Positions 25,087 to 33,490 of a stretch of DNA of 64,000 nt are shown piece by piece. The stretch is from positions 1 through 64,000 of the forward strand of contig NZ_FOGP01000004.1 in assembly GCF_900111255.1 (NCBI RefSeq), in the 5' to 3' direction. The translations under genes were made by a program, and so were the position numbers. The notes under the pieces are model-generated. The model made no database searches. It saw only the letters and a list, made by a program, of their open reading frames with translations, and had not been told where the DNA came from. Position 1 is the first letter of the stretch, and each line of letters starts with the position of its first letter. This DNA comes from Parafannyhessea umbonata. Its GTDB lineage: Bacteria; Actinomycetota; Coriobacteriia; Coriobacteriales; Atopobiaceae.

Positions 25087-25688
25087 TCGTATACCTCCGT
25101 GGGGTCGTAGCCAAAGACGAAGTCGAGGACCTTGGTCTTCTGGTCGCGGTTGTCCTGATAGCTGACCTTCTGGGTCGGATCAAGCTCGTCGTCCTCGAGG
25201 CCCTCGGCCGTGGCGCTTGTCTCGCCCTCGTACACCCACCCGCGCTCGCGGGCAGCGTCCTCCACGCCCTCGCGCGACTGGAGGCGCGAGACGTCGTCCT
25301 GCAGCGCATCGTTGCGCTGGCCCTCTAGGGTTAGGAGCGTTTGCAGGTCCTCGTTCTTGCGCGTGCTGACGTAGGCGTCGCGAGCGGGACCGTACAGTGA
25401 CGCGGCGACGAGCAGCACGACGCCCATCACGATAAAGGGAATGCGATGTCCGCGCACGAAGGAGGCGGCGGAAGTCACCACCTCGCGCGGGCTGCGGCGA
25501 GGCTTCGATGCCTCATGGCCGTGCGCTTCTCCCCTTCCGCGCGAGGTGGCGTCGGCCTCGCGCGAGACGCGGTCAACGCGGCGGGAGCGAACCGAGTCAT
25601 GCGACACGTGGGTGTCTGGACGTGCCGCACGGCGATGGCCATGGGCACGCTCGCGCGAATCGCCGCGCGGAGTCGGTGACTGTCTCAT
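25083..25688 (-). CDS. FtsB/DivIC-like septum-formation protein
   Basis: A 201-residue single-pass membrane protein. The start at 25688 is chosen because CGGAGGG lies 7 bases upstream; the frame extends to 25772 without a ribosome site. Residues 1-80 are basic and disordered, one membrane helix spans about 83-101 (IPFIVMGVVLLVAASLYG), and a short coiled coil covers 108-140 (LLTLEGQRNDALQDDVSRL). The layout matches DivIC/FtsB proteins, which hold the FtsQLB divisome complex together. A tail of about 50 acidic residues follows. It is coupled to the Ppx/GppA gene. Confidence 0.78.
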   Translation of the reverse strand: MRQSPTPRGDSRERAHGHRRAARPDTHVSHDSVRSRRVDRVSREADATSRGRGEAHGHEASKPRRSPREVVTSAASFVRGHRIPFIVMGVVLLVAASLYGPARDAYVSTRKNEDLQTLLTLEGQRNDALQDDVSRLQSREGVEDAARERGWVYEGETSATAEGLEDDELDPTQKVSYQDNRDQKTKVLDFVFGYDPTEVYE

Positions 25689-25842
25689 GGGGCGTCCCTC
25701 CGTACGAAGCATCATGCCTTGACGGGACGCAGGCACAAGCGCGCCCGCGTTTCTATCGTAATGGTTAGTCATGTCGCCGTTTCTTCGTTTGAGCCGTGTT
25801 TCTGGCGAGCGTGAGACGCTCTCTAGTCCTAGTTATAGCAGA

Positions 25843-25873
25843 GCCCCGCGACGACCTTGGGTCGTCGCGGGGC
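25843..25873 (-). terminator. Terminator after mazG
   Basis: GCCCCGCGACGACC pairs perfectly with GGTCGTCGCGGGGC (14 pairs, 3-base loop). It separates mazG from the FtsB-like gene. On the minus strand only a weak T-containing stretch follows. Confidence 0.7.
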
Positions 25874-25930
25874 AATAAGCGTCAAACCTCCCCCAGGGAG
25901 TGCCATCTTGATGGACCGTCGCAAGACCGG

Positions 25931-26806
25931 CTAGGCCCGCCTCTCGCGGAGCTTCGCCTCACGCCACAGGCCGTTGAGCCCCTCGGTCGAAAGGTCGCGA
26001 AGCTCGACACCGCGCTCCGCCGCCATGTCCTCCATAGCCGACCAGCGGCGGCGAAACTTGCGGTTGCTCGCCTCAAGAGCGGCCTCCGCGTCGATACCCT
26101 CGCGCCGCGCCACGTTCACGAGCGAGAAGAGCATGTCGCCAAACTCCTCTGCCGCCTCCGGGCTGCCCGAGGCCTCCGCCTCGAACTCGCGGCACTCGCT
26201 CTGGAACTGATCCCACACGTCGGCAACCGTATCCCACTCGAACCCGACCTTTGCGGCACGCTTCGAGATCTTCTGGCACTGCATGAGCGCGGGGAGCGAC
26301 GCGGGAACGGAGTCCAACAATCCGGCGGGACGGCCGGCGTCCCTGGCATCCTGTCGCTCGGCCTTCTTCACGTCATCCCAGATGTCGACCACTGCCGCAG
26401 CATCGGCCGCCTTGCCGCCCGTTCCGAAGACGTGGGGGTGGCGCCGAACCAGTTTCCGGTTGAGCTCGCGGCATACGTCGTCGACGTCGAAGTCGCCCTC
26501 GTCGTCGGCTATCTGAGAGTGAAGGAGCACCTGCTCGAGCACGTCCCCAAGCTCTTCTCGAAGGTGGGTCACGTCTCCTTGGGCGATGGCGTCAACCGCC
26601 TCGTAGGCCTCGCCAATGAGGTCGCGTTGGATGGACTCGTGCGTCTGGACCTTGTCCCACGGGCACCCGTCGCTCTGGCGCAGGCGCCAGATGGTCCTCA
26701 CCAGGCGGTCGAACTCGGGGTGCGTCTGGGGAGACCCATCTCGCTCCAGGCTCTCGGCGTCGACCCGCTCGACCGCCTCGATCAAGGCGTCGTCCCTCTC
26801 GTCCAT
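25931..26806 (-). CDS. mazG: Nucleoside triphosphate pyrophosphohydrolase MazG
   Basis: A 291-residue all-helical enzyme that hydrolyses (d)NTPs to monophosphates and limits damaged nucleotides. Two MazG domains are visible. The N-terminal one has the metal-binding EELGDVLEQVLLH block (residues about 85-97) after CPWDKVQTHESI; the second has EEFGDMLFSLVNVAR (about 215-229). AGGAGGAG precedes the start. It begins 10 bases after the gntR stop and so may be read with that gene, although it has no obvious link to Amadori-sugar use. Confidence 0.93.
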   Translation of the reverse strand: MDERDDALIEAVERVDAESLERDGSPQTHPEFDRLVRTIWRLRQSDGCPWDKVQTHESIQRDLIGEAYEAVDAIAQGDVTHLREELGDVLEQVLLHSQIADDEGDFDVDDVCRELNRKLVRRHPHVFGTGGKAADAAAVVDIWDDVKKAERQDARDAGRPAGLLDSVPASLPALMQCQKISKRAAKVGFEWDTVADVWDQFQSECREFEAEASGSPEAAEEFGDMLFSLVNVARREGIDAEAALEASNRKFRRRWSAMEDMAAERGVELRDLSTEGLNGLWREAKLRERRA

Positions 26807-26816
26807 ATGGCTCCTC

Positions 26817-27542
26817 CTATGACAGGCTCAACTGGTAGCGTCCGCCCACGAAGGCATCGCGGCTGATGGCGATGGGAGCGCCCTGCCCGTCAAGATAATA
26901 GGTCTCGCTGTAGAGCATAGGGTCGCCGGCGGAGATTCCCAGCAGCGCCGCCTGCTCGGTCGTCGCGCGCACGGCGTTCACGTTCCATCGGCTGGTCGCC
27001 TTGGGGCGACGGCCGCAGAGCCCCTCGATCGCATCGAAGATCGACCCGTCCTCGAGGTCTGCGTTCAGAAGGGGCGCGCCCCACTCGTAGGGAACGACAA
27101 CGCTCTCGTCCGCGACGGGCAAACCGTCTGCGCTGCGCGTGCGCCTGACCAGCACCATGAGTGCATCGTCGGCCAAGTCGAAGAAGTCGAGCTCATCATG
27201 GCGCGCGGGGACAATCTGGCGCTCGACTATATGCGCGCCGGGCACCGCGTTTATCTGTGCGCAGAGTTGCGAGAAGCTGCTTGTGTCGCTCGTGCGCAAA
27301 AGCTTGCTGTTCAGGCAGCGCGACTCCACGAAGGTTCCCCTTCCCTGCATCTTCGTAAGGTAGCCGTCGGAGCAGAGATCCTCGATGGCTCGACGCACGG
27401 TGATGCGGCTGACCTCATACCGATCGCTCAGCTCGGACTCCGAGGGAATCTTGTCGCCCTGGACATAGGTGCCATCTTTGATGGCCGCCCGGAGGTCATC
27501 GTAGATCTTCTGATATAGAGGGATGGTCGATGCCATGCTCAT
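26817..27542 (-). CDS. GntR-family regulator (HutC/UTRA type)
   Basis: A 241-residue regulator from the ATG at 27542, which has GAGGAGGGGG directly upstream; the ATG at 27536 is less well spaced. The winged helix covers residues 1-70 (KIPSESELSDRYEVSRITVR, then GTFVES). A UTRA ligand domain follows (about 85-235) and would bind a sugar phosphate. It closes the Amadori PTS locus, and AT-rich sites at 27601, 32126 and 33325 are candidate operators. Gfr systems with a GntR regulator are one precedent; others use a sigma-54 activator. The effector is probably fructoselysine- or glucoselysine-6-phosphate. Confidence 0.88.
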   Translation of the reverse strand: MSMASTIPLYQKIYDDLRAAIKDGTYVQGDKIPSESELSDRYEVSRITVRRAIEDLCSDGYLTKMQGRGTFVESRCLNSKLLRTSDTSSFSQLCAQINAVPGAHIVERQIVPARHDELDFFDLADDALMVLVRRTRSADGLPVADESVVVPYEWGAPLLNADLEDGSIFDAIEGLCGRRPKATSRWNVNAVRATTEQAALLGISAGDPMLYSETYYLDGQGAPIAISRDAFVGGRYQLSLS

Positions 27543-27600
27543 TACCCCCTCCTCGGCGAGAAGGACCAACGTCCGACGCCGTTACCGTCACTGACAATAG

Positions 27601-27619
27601 GTCATATACATACTACATG
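27601..27619 (-). promoter_or_regulatory. Candidate gntR promoter/operator
   Basis: A short AT-rich stretch with GTCATATACATAC just upstream of gntR. GTCATATA also occurs on the minus strand at the palindrome 32126-32135 ahead of the EIIAB gene. Shared binding by the GntR protein is an inference from two sites. Confidence 0.3.
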
Positions 27620-28270
27620 TTACTGCCGTGCCGTCGGCAAGCTCTTTGCGAGGTCCACGACATCGATGAGCTCGTCGACAACCACGTCGGCGCGAGACTG
27701 GTCCAACGCCACCCCCGCAGGCGGGCGCAAGGCGCACACCAGCGCGCCAGAGGCCTTGCCCGCCTCGATCCCGATGGGCGAGTCCTCGACCACGAGCGAC
27801 TCGGAGGGAACGACCCCCAAATGCTCCATCGCGCGCAGGTAGATCTCGGGCGAGGGCTTGAAAGCCGAACAGTCGTGGCCGCTGATCGCAAGGTCGACCG
27901 CATCTGCCAGGTCAAGCTGCTCCAGGAAGTCGTCAATCAGGTCTCGGCTCGACGACGAGCAGATCGCAATCCTGATGCCGTTGCGGCGCAGCCGCCACAT
28001 GGTGCACCTGACGAACGGGTTCGCCACCTTGCGCCAGGGAGTCGGGTGCTCCGCCGAATACTCCAGATAGCCCCGGTGGAGAAGCTCGCGCCGTCGCGGG
28101 TCGTCAGGAACCAGCTCTTTCCAGATGGCCTCGTCGTTGGACCCGGAGAAGTCGGGAGGAGCGTCTAGGTCAAAGCCGTGCCGTATGAGGTAGTTTGCAC
28201 GCCTCTGGTTGTAGAACTGCTCGGTAAACGCCAGCACGCCGTCCATATCGAATAAGACCGCCCTTGCCAT
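27620..28270 (-). CDS. HAD-superfamily phosphatase in the Amadori PTS locus
   Basis: A 216-residue beta-phosphoglucomutase-like HAD enzyme, starting at 28270 after GGAGGTGG. Motif I is FDMDGVLAFTE (nucleophile Asp8, acid/base Asp10), motif II is the CSSSSRDLI stretch, motif III is the Lys of AFKPSPEIYL, and motif IV is VVEDSPIGIEAG. The cap is the small helical type. A strong intrinsic terminator lies between it and the deglycase upstream, so it may be expressed at a lower level. A role in removing toxic sugar phosphates fits the context but is not proven. Confidence 0.85.
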   Translation of the reverse strand: MARAVLFDMDGVLAFTEQFYNQRRANYLIRHGFDLDAPPDFSGSNDEAIWKELVPDDPRRRELLHRGYLEYSAEHPTPWRKVANPFVRCTMWRLRRNGIRIAICSSSSRDLIDDFLEQLDLADAVDLAISGHDCSAFKPSPEIYLRAMEHLGVVPSESLVVEDSPIGIEAGKASGALVCALRPPAGVALDQSRADVVVDELIDVVDLAKSLPTARQ

Positions 28271-28280
28271 TTCCACCTCC

Positions 28281-28316
28281 AAAGAAAGAGCGGGCCGCAG
28301 CTTGACTGCGACCCGC
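28281..28316 (-). terminator. Intra-operon terminator between the second deglycase and the HAD gene
   Basis: GCGGGTCGCAG pairs with CTGCGGCCCGC (11 pairs, one G-T, loop TCAAG) and is followed by TCTTTCTTT on the minus strand. It starts about 25 bases after the deglycase stop. It should reduce or stop transcription into the HAD, gntR and mazG genes. Confidence 0.75.
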
Positions 28317-28341
28317 CAGCCACGGACTCTTTGCAGCCGCG

Positions 28342-29325
28342 CTAGTACTCGAGCTTCCACATGTAGCGACGGACAGTCAGGGGGTGTTGACGCGCCTCCG
28401 CAATCTGCTCGGCAAAGACGCGCATGACGGCCGTGTGGACGAACGGGTTGAAGTAAGTGGCGACCTTGGAGCCCACGACACCGGACAGCCCATAGTCCTT
28501 GGCGTCGATGAGGGCAACCTTGGCGCCGAACCTCTGCATGAACGTGAGGGCGCGGGCGTCCATGGCACGCGTGGCCCCGTCCGCCATGAACAGCAGGTAG
28601 GGCTTGTCCTTCTCCGTCAGCTCAAAGGGACCGTGGAAGTACTCGCCAGTGTGGTAGGAACCGGAATCGAGCCACTGCATCTCGGAGAAGAGGAACATCG
28701 AGGTTGAGTAGGCGACCTTGGCGCTGGCGCCAGAGCCCAGCACGTAGATGCCAGTGTCGTCCTTGAAGCTCTGGGCAAACTCGTAGGCGGCCTTTGCGGA
28801 TTGGCGCGCAGCGCTCTCGCAAAGCTCATAGATCTTGCCGAGGCCGTCAATCATGGGCTCGTAGAGGTCAGTGCCCTCGACCTGCCGCAGGATCTCGACG
28901 GCGAGTGCGACGGCATAGCCCATCTTCTCGACCTTTGCGGCGTAGTTCGCCTCGAATCCGTGAACGATGACGTGGTCGGCGCCCTCGGTCAGAGCCGAGC
29001 CCGCGACGTGCGTGATGGCGGTGACGGGCGCACCGAGCGCCTTGGCCGTCTTGTTCGCAGCAACGGTCTCGGGGGTGGAGCCGCCAAGCGAGCAGGTGAT
29101 CACGAAGGTGCTCGGTCCAACCCAGGCAGGCGTGTCATAGTTGAACTCGTTGGCCGTGAAGAGCTGGACGTTGAGAGTCTTGGTGTTGTTGGCCAGGAAG
29201 TACTTCGCGGGGTAGAGCTCGGACATCGATGCGCCGCAGCCGACGAAGGCCACCGAGTCGATGCCGTGATTGGACAAAACGTCCGCGACAATCTGCTTGG
29301 GCTGGTTGAGGTCGATTTCGTACAT
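28342..29325 (-). CDS. SIS-domain fructoselysine/glucoselysine-6-phosphate deglycase (copy 2)
   Basis: A 327-residue double-SIS enzyme. Its relatives FrlB, GfrE and GfrF hydrolyse the phosphorylated Amadori product to glucose-6-phosphate and a free amino acid. Visible are the sugar-binding FVGCGASMSELYPAKYF (residues 27-43), SLGGSTPET near 90, and the conserved GEYFHGPFEL block with a Glu and His of the kind used for catalysis. The C-terminus VRRYMWKLEY is shared with the paralog at 32283 (TRRYMWKVEY). Having two deglycases in one PTS operon is the hallmark of gfr systems. Which substrate goes with which copy is not decidable here. Confidence 0.85.
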   Translation of the reverse strand: MYEIDLNQPKQIVADVLSNHGIDSVAFVGCGASMSELYPAKYFLANNTKTLNVQLFTANEFNYDTPAWVGPSTFVITCSLGGSTPETVAANKTAKALGAPVTAITHVAGSALTEGADHVIVHGFEANYAAKVEKMGYAVALAVEILRQVEGTDLYEPMIDGLGKIYELCESAARQSAKAAYEFAQSFKDDTGIYVLGSGASAKVAYSTSMFLFSEMQWLDSGSYHTGEYFHGPFELTEKDKPYLLFMADGATRAMDARALTFMQRFGAKVALIDAKDYGLSGVVGSKVATYFNPFVHTAVMRVFAEQIAEARQHPLTVRRYMWKLEY

Positions 29326-29399
29326 GATGCACTTCTCCTTTTGGAACTATTCTTCGAGTCCGCCCTTCGGACCCGATGACGACAAGGCGGCCGAGCGCG

Positions 29400-30251
29400 C
29401 TACGCGAGGACTCCCAACGCGGAGAGCGCGACGCCTCCGATGATTGCGATCAGCAGAAGGGGGCCGCTCTTGACGTTCTTCTTGATGAGGTAGTAGAAGG
29501 CCATCGTCAGCGCGAGGGAAATCATCTGTGGCATGATGCTGTCGAGGACGTCCTGCAGGACGAGGGCCCCGTCGGCGAAGGTCGCGGGCGTCGTCGCGCC
29601 GATGAGCGTCGCGATCATGCTGCCCACTGCCATGAGGCCGACGATGCCACAGGCGTACATGACCTTCTCCATGGCTCCGCCCTGGAGCCTATCGAGGTAC
29701 TTCGCGCCGCCCTCGTAGCCAAGCTTTGCGGCGAACCAGGTGACGAGCACCGACGGGACGATGGAGAGGACCATCGCAAGCACCGGGCCGAGGAACGAGC
29801 CTTGCTGTGCAAGCGACACGCCCAAGCCGAACGCGATGACGCGGATGGTGCCCTGGAAGAACGAGTCACCGATTCCGGAAAGGGGGCCCATGAGCGCCGT
29901 CTTCATCGCGTTGATGCCGTCAGGGTCAATGGCGCTGGGGTCCCTTGCGTACTCCTCCTCCATCGAGGCGGAGAGGCCCAGCACGAAGGCGCTCGTCTGC
30001 GGCGTGCAGTTATAGAAGGCCATGTGGCGTTTGTAGGCCTCCTTCTTGCGCGCCATCTGCTCCGAGTCGCTGTCGGCATCCGGGTAGCAGCGGTCGATCG
30101 TCGGCGCGATGCCGTAGAGGAAGCCCATGTTCATCTGTCGCTCGTAGTTCCAGGAGTCCTGAATCGCCCAGGAGCGCCAGAAGAACTGGCCGAGCTTCTT
30201 GCCCTCGGAAACCTCGGTGATCGCATCCTGAGAAGTCTTGATGTCAGTCAT
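29400..30251 (-). CDS. PTS mannose family EIID (Amadori-product system)
   Basis: A 283-residue membrane subunit. The cytosolic N-terminus has FFWRSWAIQDSWNYERQMN and the core NAMKTALMGPLSGIGDSFFQ, and membrane segments follow. It starts 12 bases after EIIC and is followed by a deglycase gene 74 bases on. With EIIAB and EIIC it forms one transporter. Confidence 0.9.
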   Translation of the reverse strand: MTDIKTSQDAITEVSEGKKLGQFFWRSWAIQDSWNYERQMNMGFLYGIAPTIDRCYPDADSDSEQMARKKEAYKRHMAFYNCTPQTSAFVLGLSASMEEEYARDPSAIDPDGINAMKTALMGPLSGIGDSFFQGTIRVIAFGLGVSLAQQGSFLGPVLAMVLSIVPSVLVTWFAAKLGYEGGAKYLDRLQGGAMEKVMYACGIVGLMAVGSMIATLIGATTPATFADGALVLQDVLDSIMPQMISLALTMAFYYLIKKNVKSGPLLLIAIIGGVALSALGVLA

Positions 30252-30263
30252 GTCTAGTCCTTC

Positions 30264-31064
30264 CTACTCGTCGTCTTCGAGCGGATCGTAGTCAGGGTCA
30301 GCTGGCGCCGTCGCCACACGGGCGTCGCCGTCGTGATACTTAACGCCCAGCAAAACGACAGCCAGGCACACCGCAATGAGGGAAACCGCGGTGACGGAGA
30401 GCTCGAGGTACGAGGAAAGCAGGAAGCCCAGGAACAGAAAGGCGGCCATCTTTTTGTTGAGCATGAGACTGAGGAGAAGGGCAAGGCCATATGCCGTGAG
30501 AAGCATTGCAGAGACGTTCAGCCCCGTGGACAGCCACTCGGGAATGAGGTTGACGACGGCCTGCACGGCGTCGGTCCCCAGGAGGACGGCAAAGAAGACA
30601 GGCAGGAAGTACATGAGCGAGTAGAGGATGGTTCCCACGACGATGTGCATGTTGGTCGCGGTCTTGAACTTACCCTGCGCGATGGCCGCATCGGCACGAT
30701 GCGTGAGCACGGCGATGACGGACCTGAAAACGATGCCGAGCAACTGCCCCAACACCGCAATGGGAATGGCGATGGTCATGGCGGTCTCGACGCTTGCGTC
30801 GGTAAGGCAGGCGAAGGCAGCAGCCACAATGCCACCCAGGACCATGTCGGGTGGGACGGCAGCTCCGACGGAGACGAGGCCCATGCTGACGAGCTCCGTC
30901 GCTGCGCCGACGGCGAGGCCCGTGCCAGGATCGCCTAGGGCGAAGCCCACGAGGGTGGCGCCGACGAGCGGCTGCTCGAAGTTCATGCGGCCGAGCAGGC
31001 GCGAGTCGAGCATGCAGAACACTGCAACAAGTCCAACAAGAATCGCGCTGACAAGCGAGTTCAT
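30264..31064 (-). CDS. PTS mannose family EIIC (Amadori-product system)
   Basis: A 266-residue polytopic membrane protein forming the substrate channel with EIID. The N-terminus carries the family pattern GRMNFEQPLVGATLVGFALG, then DPGTGLAVGAATELVSMG. AGGAGAG precedes the start. It is about 90 bases downstream of the fused EIIAB gene. Confidence 0.9.
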   Translation of the reverse strand: MNSLVSAILVGLVAVFCMLDSRLLGRMNFEQPLVGATLVGFALGDPGTGLAVGAATELVSMGLVSVGAAVPPDMVLGGIVAAAFACLTDASVETAMTIAIPIAVLGQLLGIVFRSVIAVLTHRADAAIAQGKFKTATNMHIVVGTILYSLMYFLPVFFAVLLGTDAVQAVVNLIPEWLSTGLNVSAMLLTAYGLALLLSLMLNKKMAAFLFLGFLLSSYLELSVTAVSLIAVCLAVVLLGVKYHDGDARVATAPADPDYDPLEDDE

Positions 31065-31153
31065 ATAGCTCTCCTTTCACTGTTTCCAACAATCAAGCCC
31101 CCGCCGAATCGAAAGACGGCACCACATCGATGCGGTGCAGGGGTCTGTACCGC

Positions 31154-32080
31154 TTACAGGCTTTCGAGTTCGACGCGCTTGTAGGTGGGCGTCTGCTGGA
31201 CGAAGATCTTGGTTCCCAGGCCCAGAAGCTCCTTGGTGTCCGCCTGCTCGGAGGCGTCGAGGAATACCGAGCCGTCCTTTCCGCCGTACTGGACGGCGCC
31301 ATCCTTGTTGGCCGTCGCGCCATAGTTGACCTCGGGAAAGGCATGGCGCTCGGAGAACTCCAGCAGCTCATGGGTGTTCCCGAAGATGAACATGACCTTC
31401 TCGCCCAGCATCTCGAGCTTCTTCATCTTGGAGAGGGCGCATTCGACGTCGAACACGTTGAGTCGGACGTTAGCCGGCTTCGCGAGCTTGAGGGCACGCT
31501 TCTTCACCTCGTCGTGCGCCGAGGCCCCGTCGACGACGATGATGCGGTTGGCCCCGGTCTTGCCCACCCACGAGAAGACGACCTGCCCGTGGAGGAGGCG
31601 ATAGTCAAGTCGAACGAGCGCAATCTGGGAGCGCTTGCCCGTGGTCGGGACGGGAGCGGCAGGGGTCGTCGTTGGGACGGGCTCGCAAGCGTCGCCGGGG
31701 CTCGTGCAGTCGACAATCGCCGAGCGGGCGTCAGCCAGCGTCGCCCTCAGCTTCCCGGCAGAAAGCGGCTTGGAGCTCAAGACGAGCGCGAGAACGAGCG
31801 GCATGTTCATTCCCGCGATGACCGTCAGCCCGGAACGCGTCGCCGCATACTCCACCATCGCGTTGTTGACGCTCGAGCCCAGCATGTCCGTAAGGACGTA
31901 GACCGTATCGCCCTGGTCAAAGGTGGCTATGAGTCGCTTGACCTTTGCGGTGATCGGCTCCCTATCGTCACGCTCGAGCGTGACGGCATGGGCATTGGAG
32001 ACCTCGCCCACGACCATGCGCACGGTGTCGAGCGCACCCTCTGCCAAGCCACCGTGCGACGCAAGGATGATCTGGTTCAT
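31154..32080 (-). CDS. PTS mannose family EIIA-EIIB fusion (Amadori-product system)
   Basis: A 308-residue phosphotransfer protein. EIIA (residues 1-125) carries its His in IILASHGGLAEG. A Pro/Thr-rich linker follows (about 130-148, VPTTTPAAPVPTT). EIIB (150-308) carries its His in RLDYRLLHGQVVFSW. The fusion passes phosphate from HPr through both His residues to the substrate. The other mannose-type PTS in this window keeps A and B apart, so the two systems are not recent duplicates. An AT-rich stretch with palindromes lies just upstream, so transcription may also start here. Confidence 0.9.
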   Translation of the reverse strand: MNQIILASHGGLAEGALDTVRMVVGEVSNAHAVTLERDDREPITAKVKRLIATFDQGDTVYVLTDMLGSSVNNAMVEYAATRSGLTVIAGMNMPLVLALVLSSKPLSAGKLRATLADARSAIVDCTSPGDACEPVPTTTPAAPVPTTGKRSQIALVRLDYRLLHGQVVFSWVGKTGANRIIVVDGASAHDEVKKRALKLAKPANVRLNVFDVECALSKMKKLEMLGEKVMFIFGNTHELLEFSERHAFPEVNYGATANKDGAVQYGGKDGSVFLDASEQADTKELLGLGTKIFVQQTPTYKRVELESL

Positions 32081-32125
32081 GTATTACAACCTCCATATTC
32101 TTAGACAGTCCTAACGCCTCGGTCA

Positions 32126-32167
32126 TCATATATGACTTATATATATCGTAATACACGTATATAACGT
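32126..32167 (-). promoter_or_regulatory. AT-rich palindromes upstream of EIIAB, candidate GntR operator
   Basis: TCATATATGA (32126-32135) is a perfect 10-base palindrome, and ACGTATATAACGT (32155-32167) is a near-palindrome. The 60-base stretch is much AT-richer than its surroundings. It sits in the 202-base gap between the first deglycase and EIIAB, so a second promoter is plausible. Binding by the local GntR protein is inferred. Confidence 0.4.
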
Positions 32168-32282
32168 TTTATAACAAGCGGTAACCATCTGAAGACGAGC
32201 GGTTAATAGTCGCCCGGGGGCGGGCACGCCGCAATAGTCGGATGGGGACGGCCCGAACGCGACGTGCCCTGGAGGGGCGTAC

Positions 32283-33269
32283 CTAGTATTCGACCTTCCA
32301 CATGTAGCGGCGGGTCATGTAGTCCTTCGAGGTCGCTTTGGAAAGCGCCCTCATGTACACGTTGTTCAGGATGGGCGAGAAGAGAATGTGGTTGAAGTAC
32401 TCCGAGACGGAGTCGGGAAGGTCGTTCAGACCAATCTCCTTGCCGTCCAGAACGTAGACGTTGCATCCGCCATAGCGCTCAAGGAACGCCAGTGCACGCT
32501 CGTCGGCCTTGCGGCAGCGGCCCACGCTCATGAGCAGGAACACCGGCTTCGACTTGTCGAGCACCTCGAAGGGACCGTGGAAGAACTCGCAGCAGTTGAT
32601 AGTGGGCGAGTCTATCTGCAGCATCTCCTCGATATTGCAGATCGAGAAAATATAGGCCGAACCGTAGGCGGGGCCAGAACCCATGACATAGATGGTCTTC
32701 TCGCCCGCCATCTGTTCGGCCCAACAATGCGCCAGGGGACGCGCGTATGCGACGGCCTTGCGATACACCGCATCGACGACGTCGAAGGCCGCCATCGCCG
32801 TCTCGTACTCCGCATAACCCTCGAGCTGATTGACCAGCGCCATCGCGATTTGGAGCGCAATGCTGGAGTTCACGCGCTCAACGCGGGACTCGTCCAGCGC
32901 AATGGACTCGTAGGCGATCTTTTGGTCGCAGACTGCCGTCAGGTCGGACTGCTCGACATACAGTGCGATGGTCGCCGCGCCAAGCTCCTTTGCGGTCCTG
33001 GCCGCCTCGCAGGTCTCCTTGGTGCCTCTCATCGAGCAGATGACCGCAAGAGTGTGCTCGTCAACGTAGGCCGGAGGGGCCAGGACGAACTCGTTGCTCG
33101 TAAATGTCGACGAGAAGATCGCCTTCGACTCGCGCTCCATGAAGTAGTTGGCCGCATGGAAGCCGCCAAACGAGCCACCTGCAGCAACCCAGACAACATG
33201 TGTGATGTCACGAGACTCGAGTACGCGCCCGACAATTGCTGAGACCTCTTGCTGAATAGACACTCCCAT
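32283..33269 (-). CDS. SIS-domain fructoselysine/glucoselysine-6-phosphate deglycase (copy 1)
   Basis: A 328-residue double-SIS enzyme, first gene of the Amadori-type PTS operon. The start at 33269 follows GGGGAG; an ATG 24 bases upstream is in frame but less well placed. Motifs parallel the second copy: VAAGGSFGGFHAANYF, CSMRGTKET, the conserved CEFFHGPFEV block, and the C-terminus TRRYMWKVEY. The two copies share the fold but differ over much of their length, as expected for enzymes with different substrates (fructoselysine-6-P and glucoselysine-6-P in gfr systems). A deglycase of another glycated amino acid is possible. Confidence 0.85.
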   Translation of the reverse strand: MGVSIQQEVSAIVGRVLESRDITHVVWVAAGGSFGGFHAANYFMERESKAIFSSTFTSNEFVLAPPAYVDEHTLAVICSMRGTKETCEAARTAKELGAATIALYVEQSDLTAVCDQKIAYESIALDESRVERVNSSIALQIAMALVNQLEGYAEYETAMAAFDVVDAVYRKAVAYARPLAHCWAEQMAGEKTIYVMGSGPAYGSAYIFSICNIEEMLQIDSPTINCCEFFHGPFEVLDKSKPVFLLMSVGRCRKADERALAFLERYGGCNVYVLDGKEIGLNDLPDSVSEYFNHILFSPILNNVYMRALSKATSKDYMTRRYMWKVEY

Positions 33270-33324
33270 CACTCCCCTTTCGGATTCAGTCATTAGCCGA
33301 CTGTGGTTCTAAGCATCATATTAT

Positions 33325-33338
33325 CATAGTCGTTATAG
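33325..33338 (-). promoter_or_regulatory. Promoter/operator region of the Amadori operon
   Basis: CATAGTCGTTATAG closely resembles the palindrome TATAG-TCG-CTATA found upstream of metY (11 of 13 positions). On the minus strand it runs into TATGATAAT, a likely -10 region. Its position about 60 bases before the deglycase start fits an operator. Confidence 0.35.
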
Positions 33339-33404
33339 ATGTTTCATACTAATTTTAATCGTCCTTTTTCGCCTGGAGTCAGAAGCTCCTGTCAAACAGG
33401 GGAC

Positions 33405-33434
33405 GGGGGCAAGGGCACCTTTGCCCTCGCCCCC
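33405..33434 (-). terminator. Terminator after mfd
   Basis: GGGGGCAAGGGCA pairs with TGCCCTCGCCCCC (12 of 13 pairs, 4-base loop) about 60 bases past the mfd stop. No T run. Confidence 0.55.
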
Positions 33435-33490
33435 GCCTACGCGAAAGTCAATCTATATAGCCAAAGGGTCGTACGCCCAGTCAGACGCCC

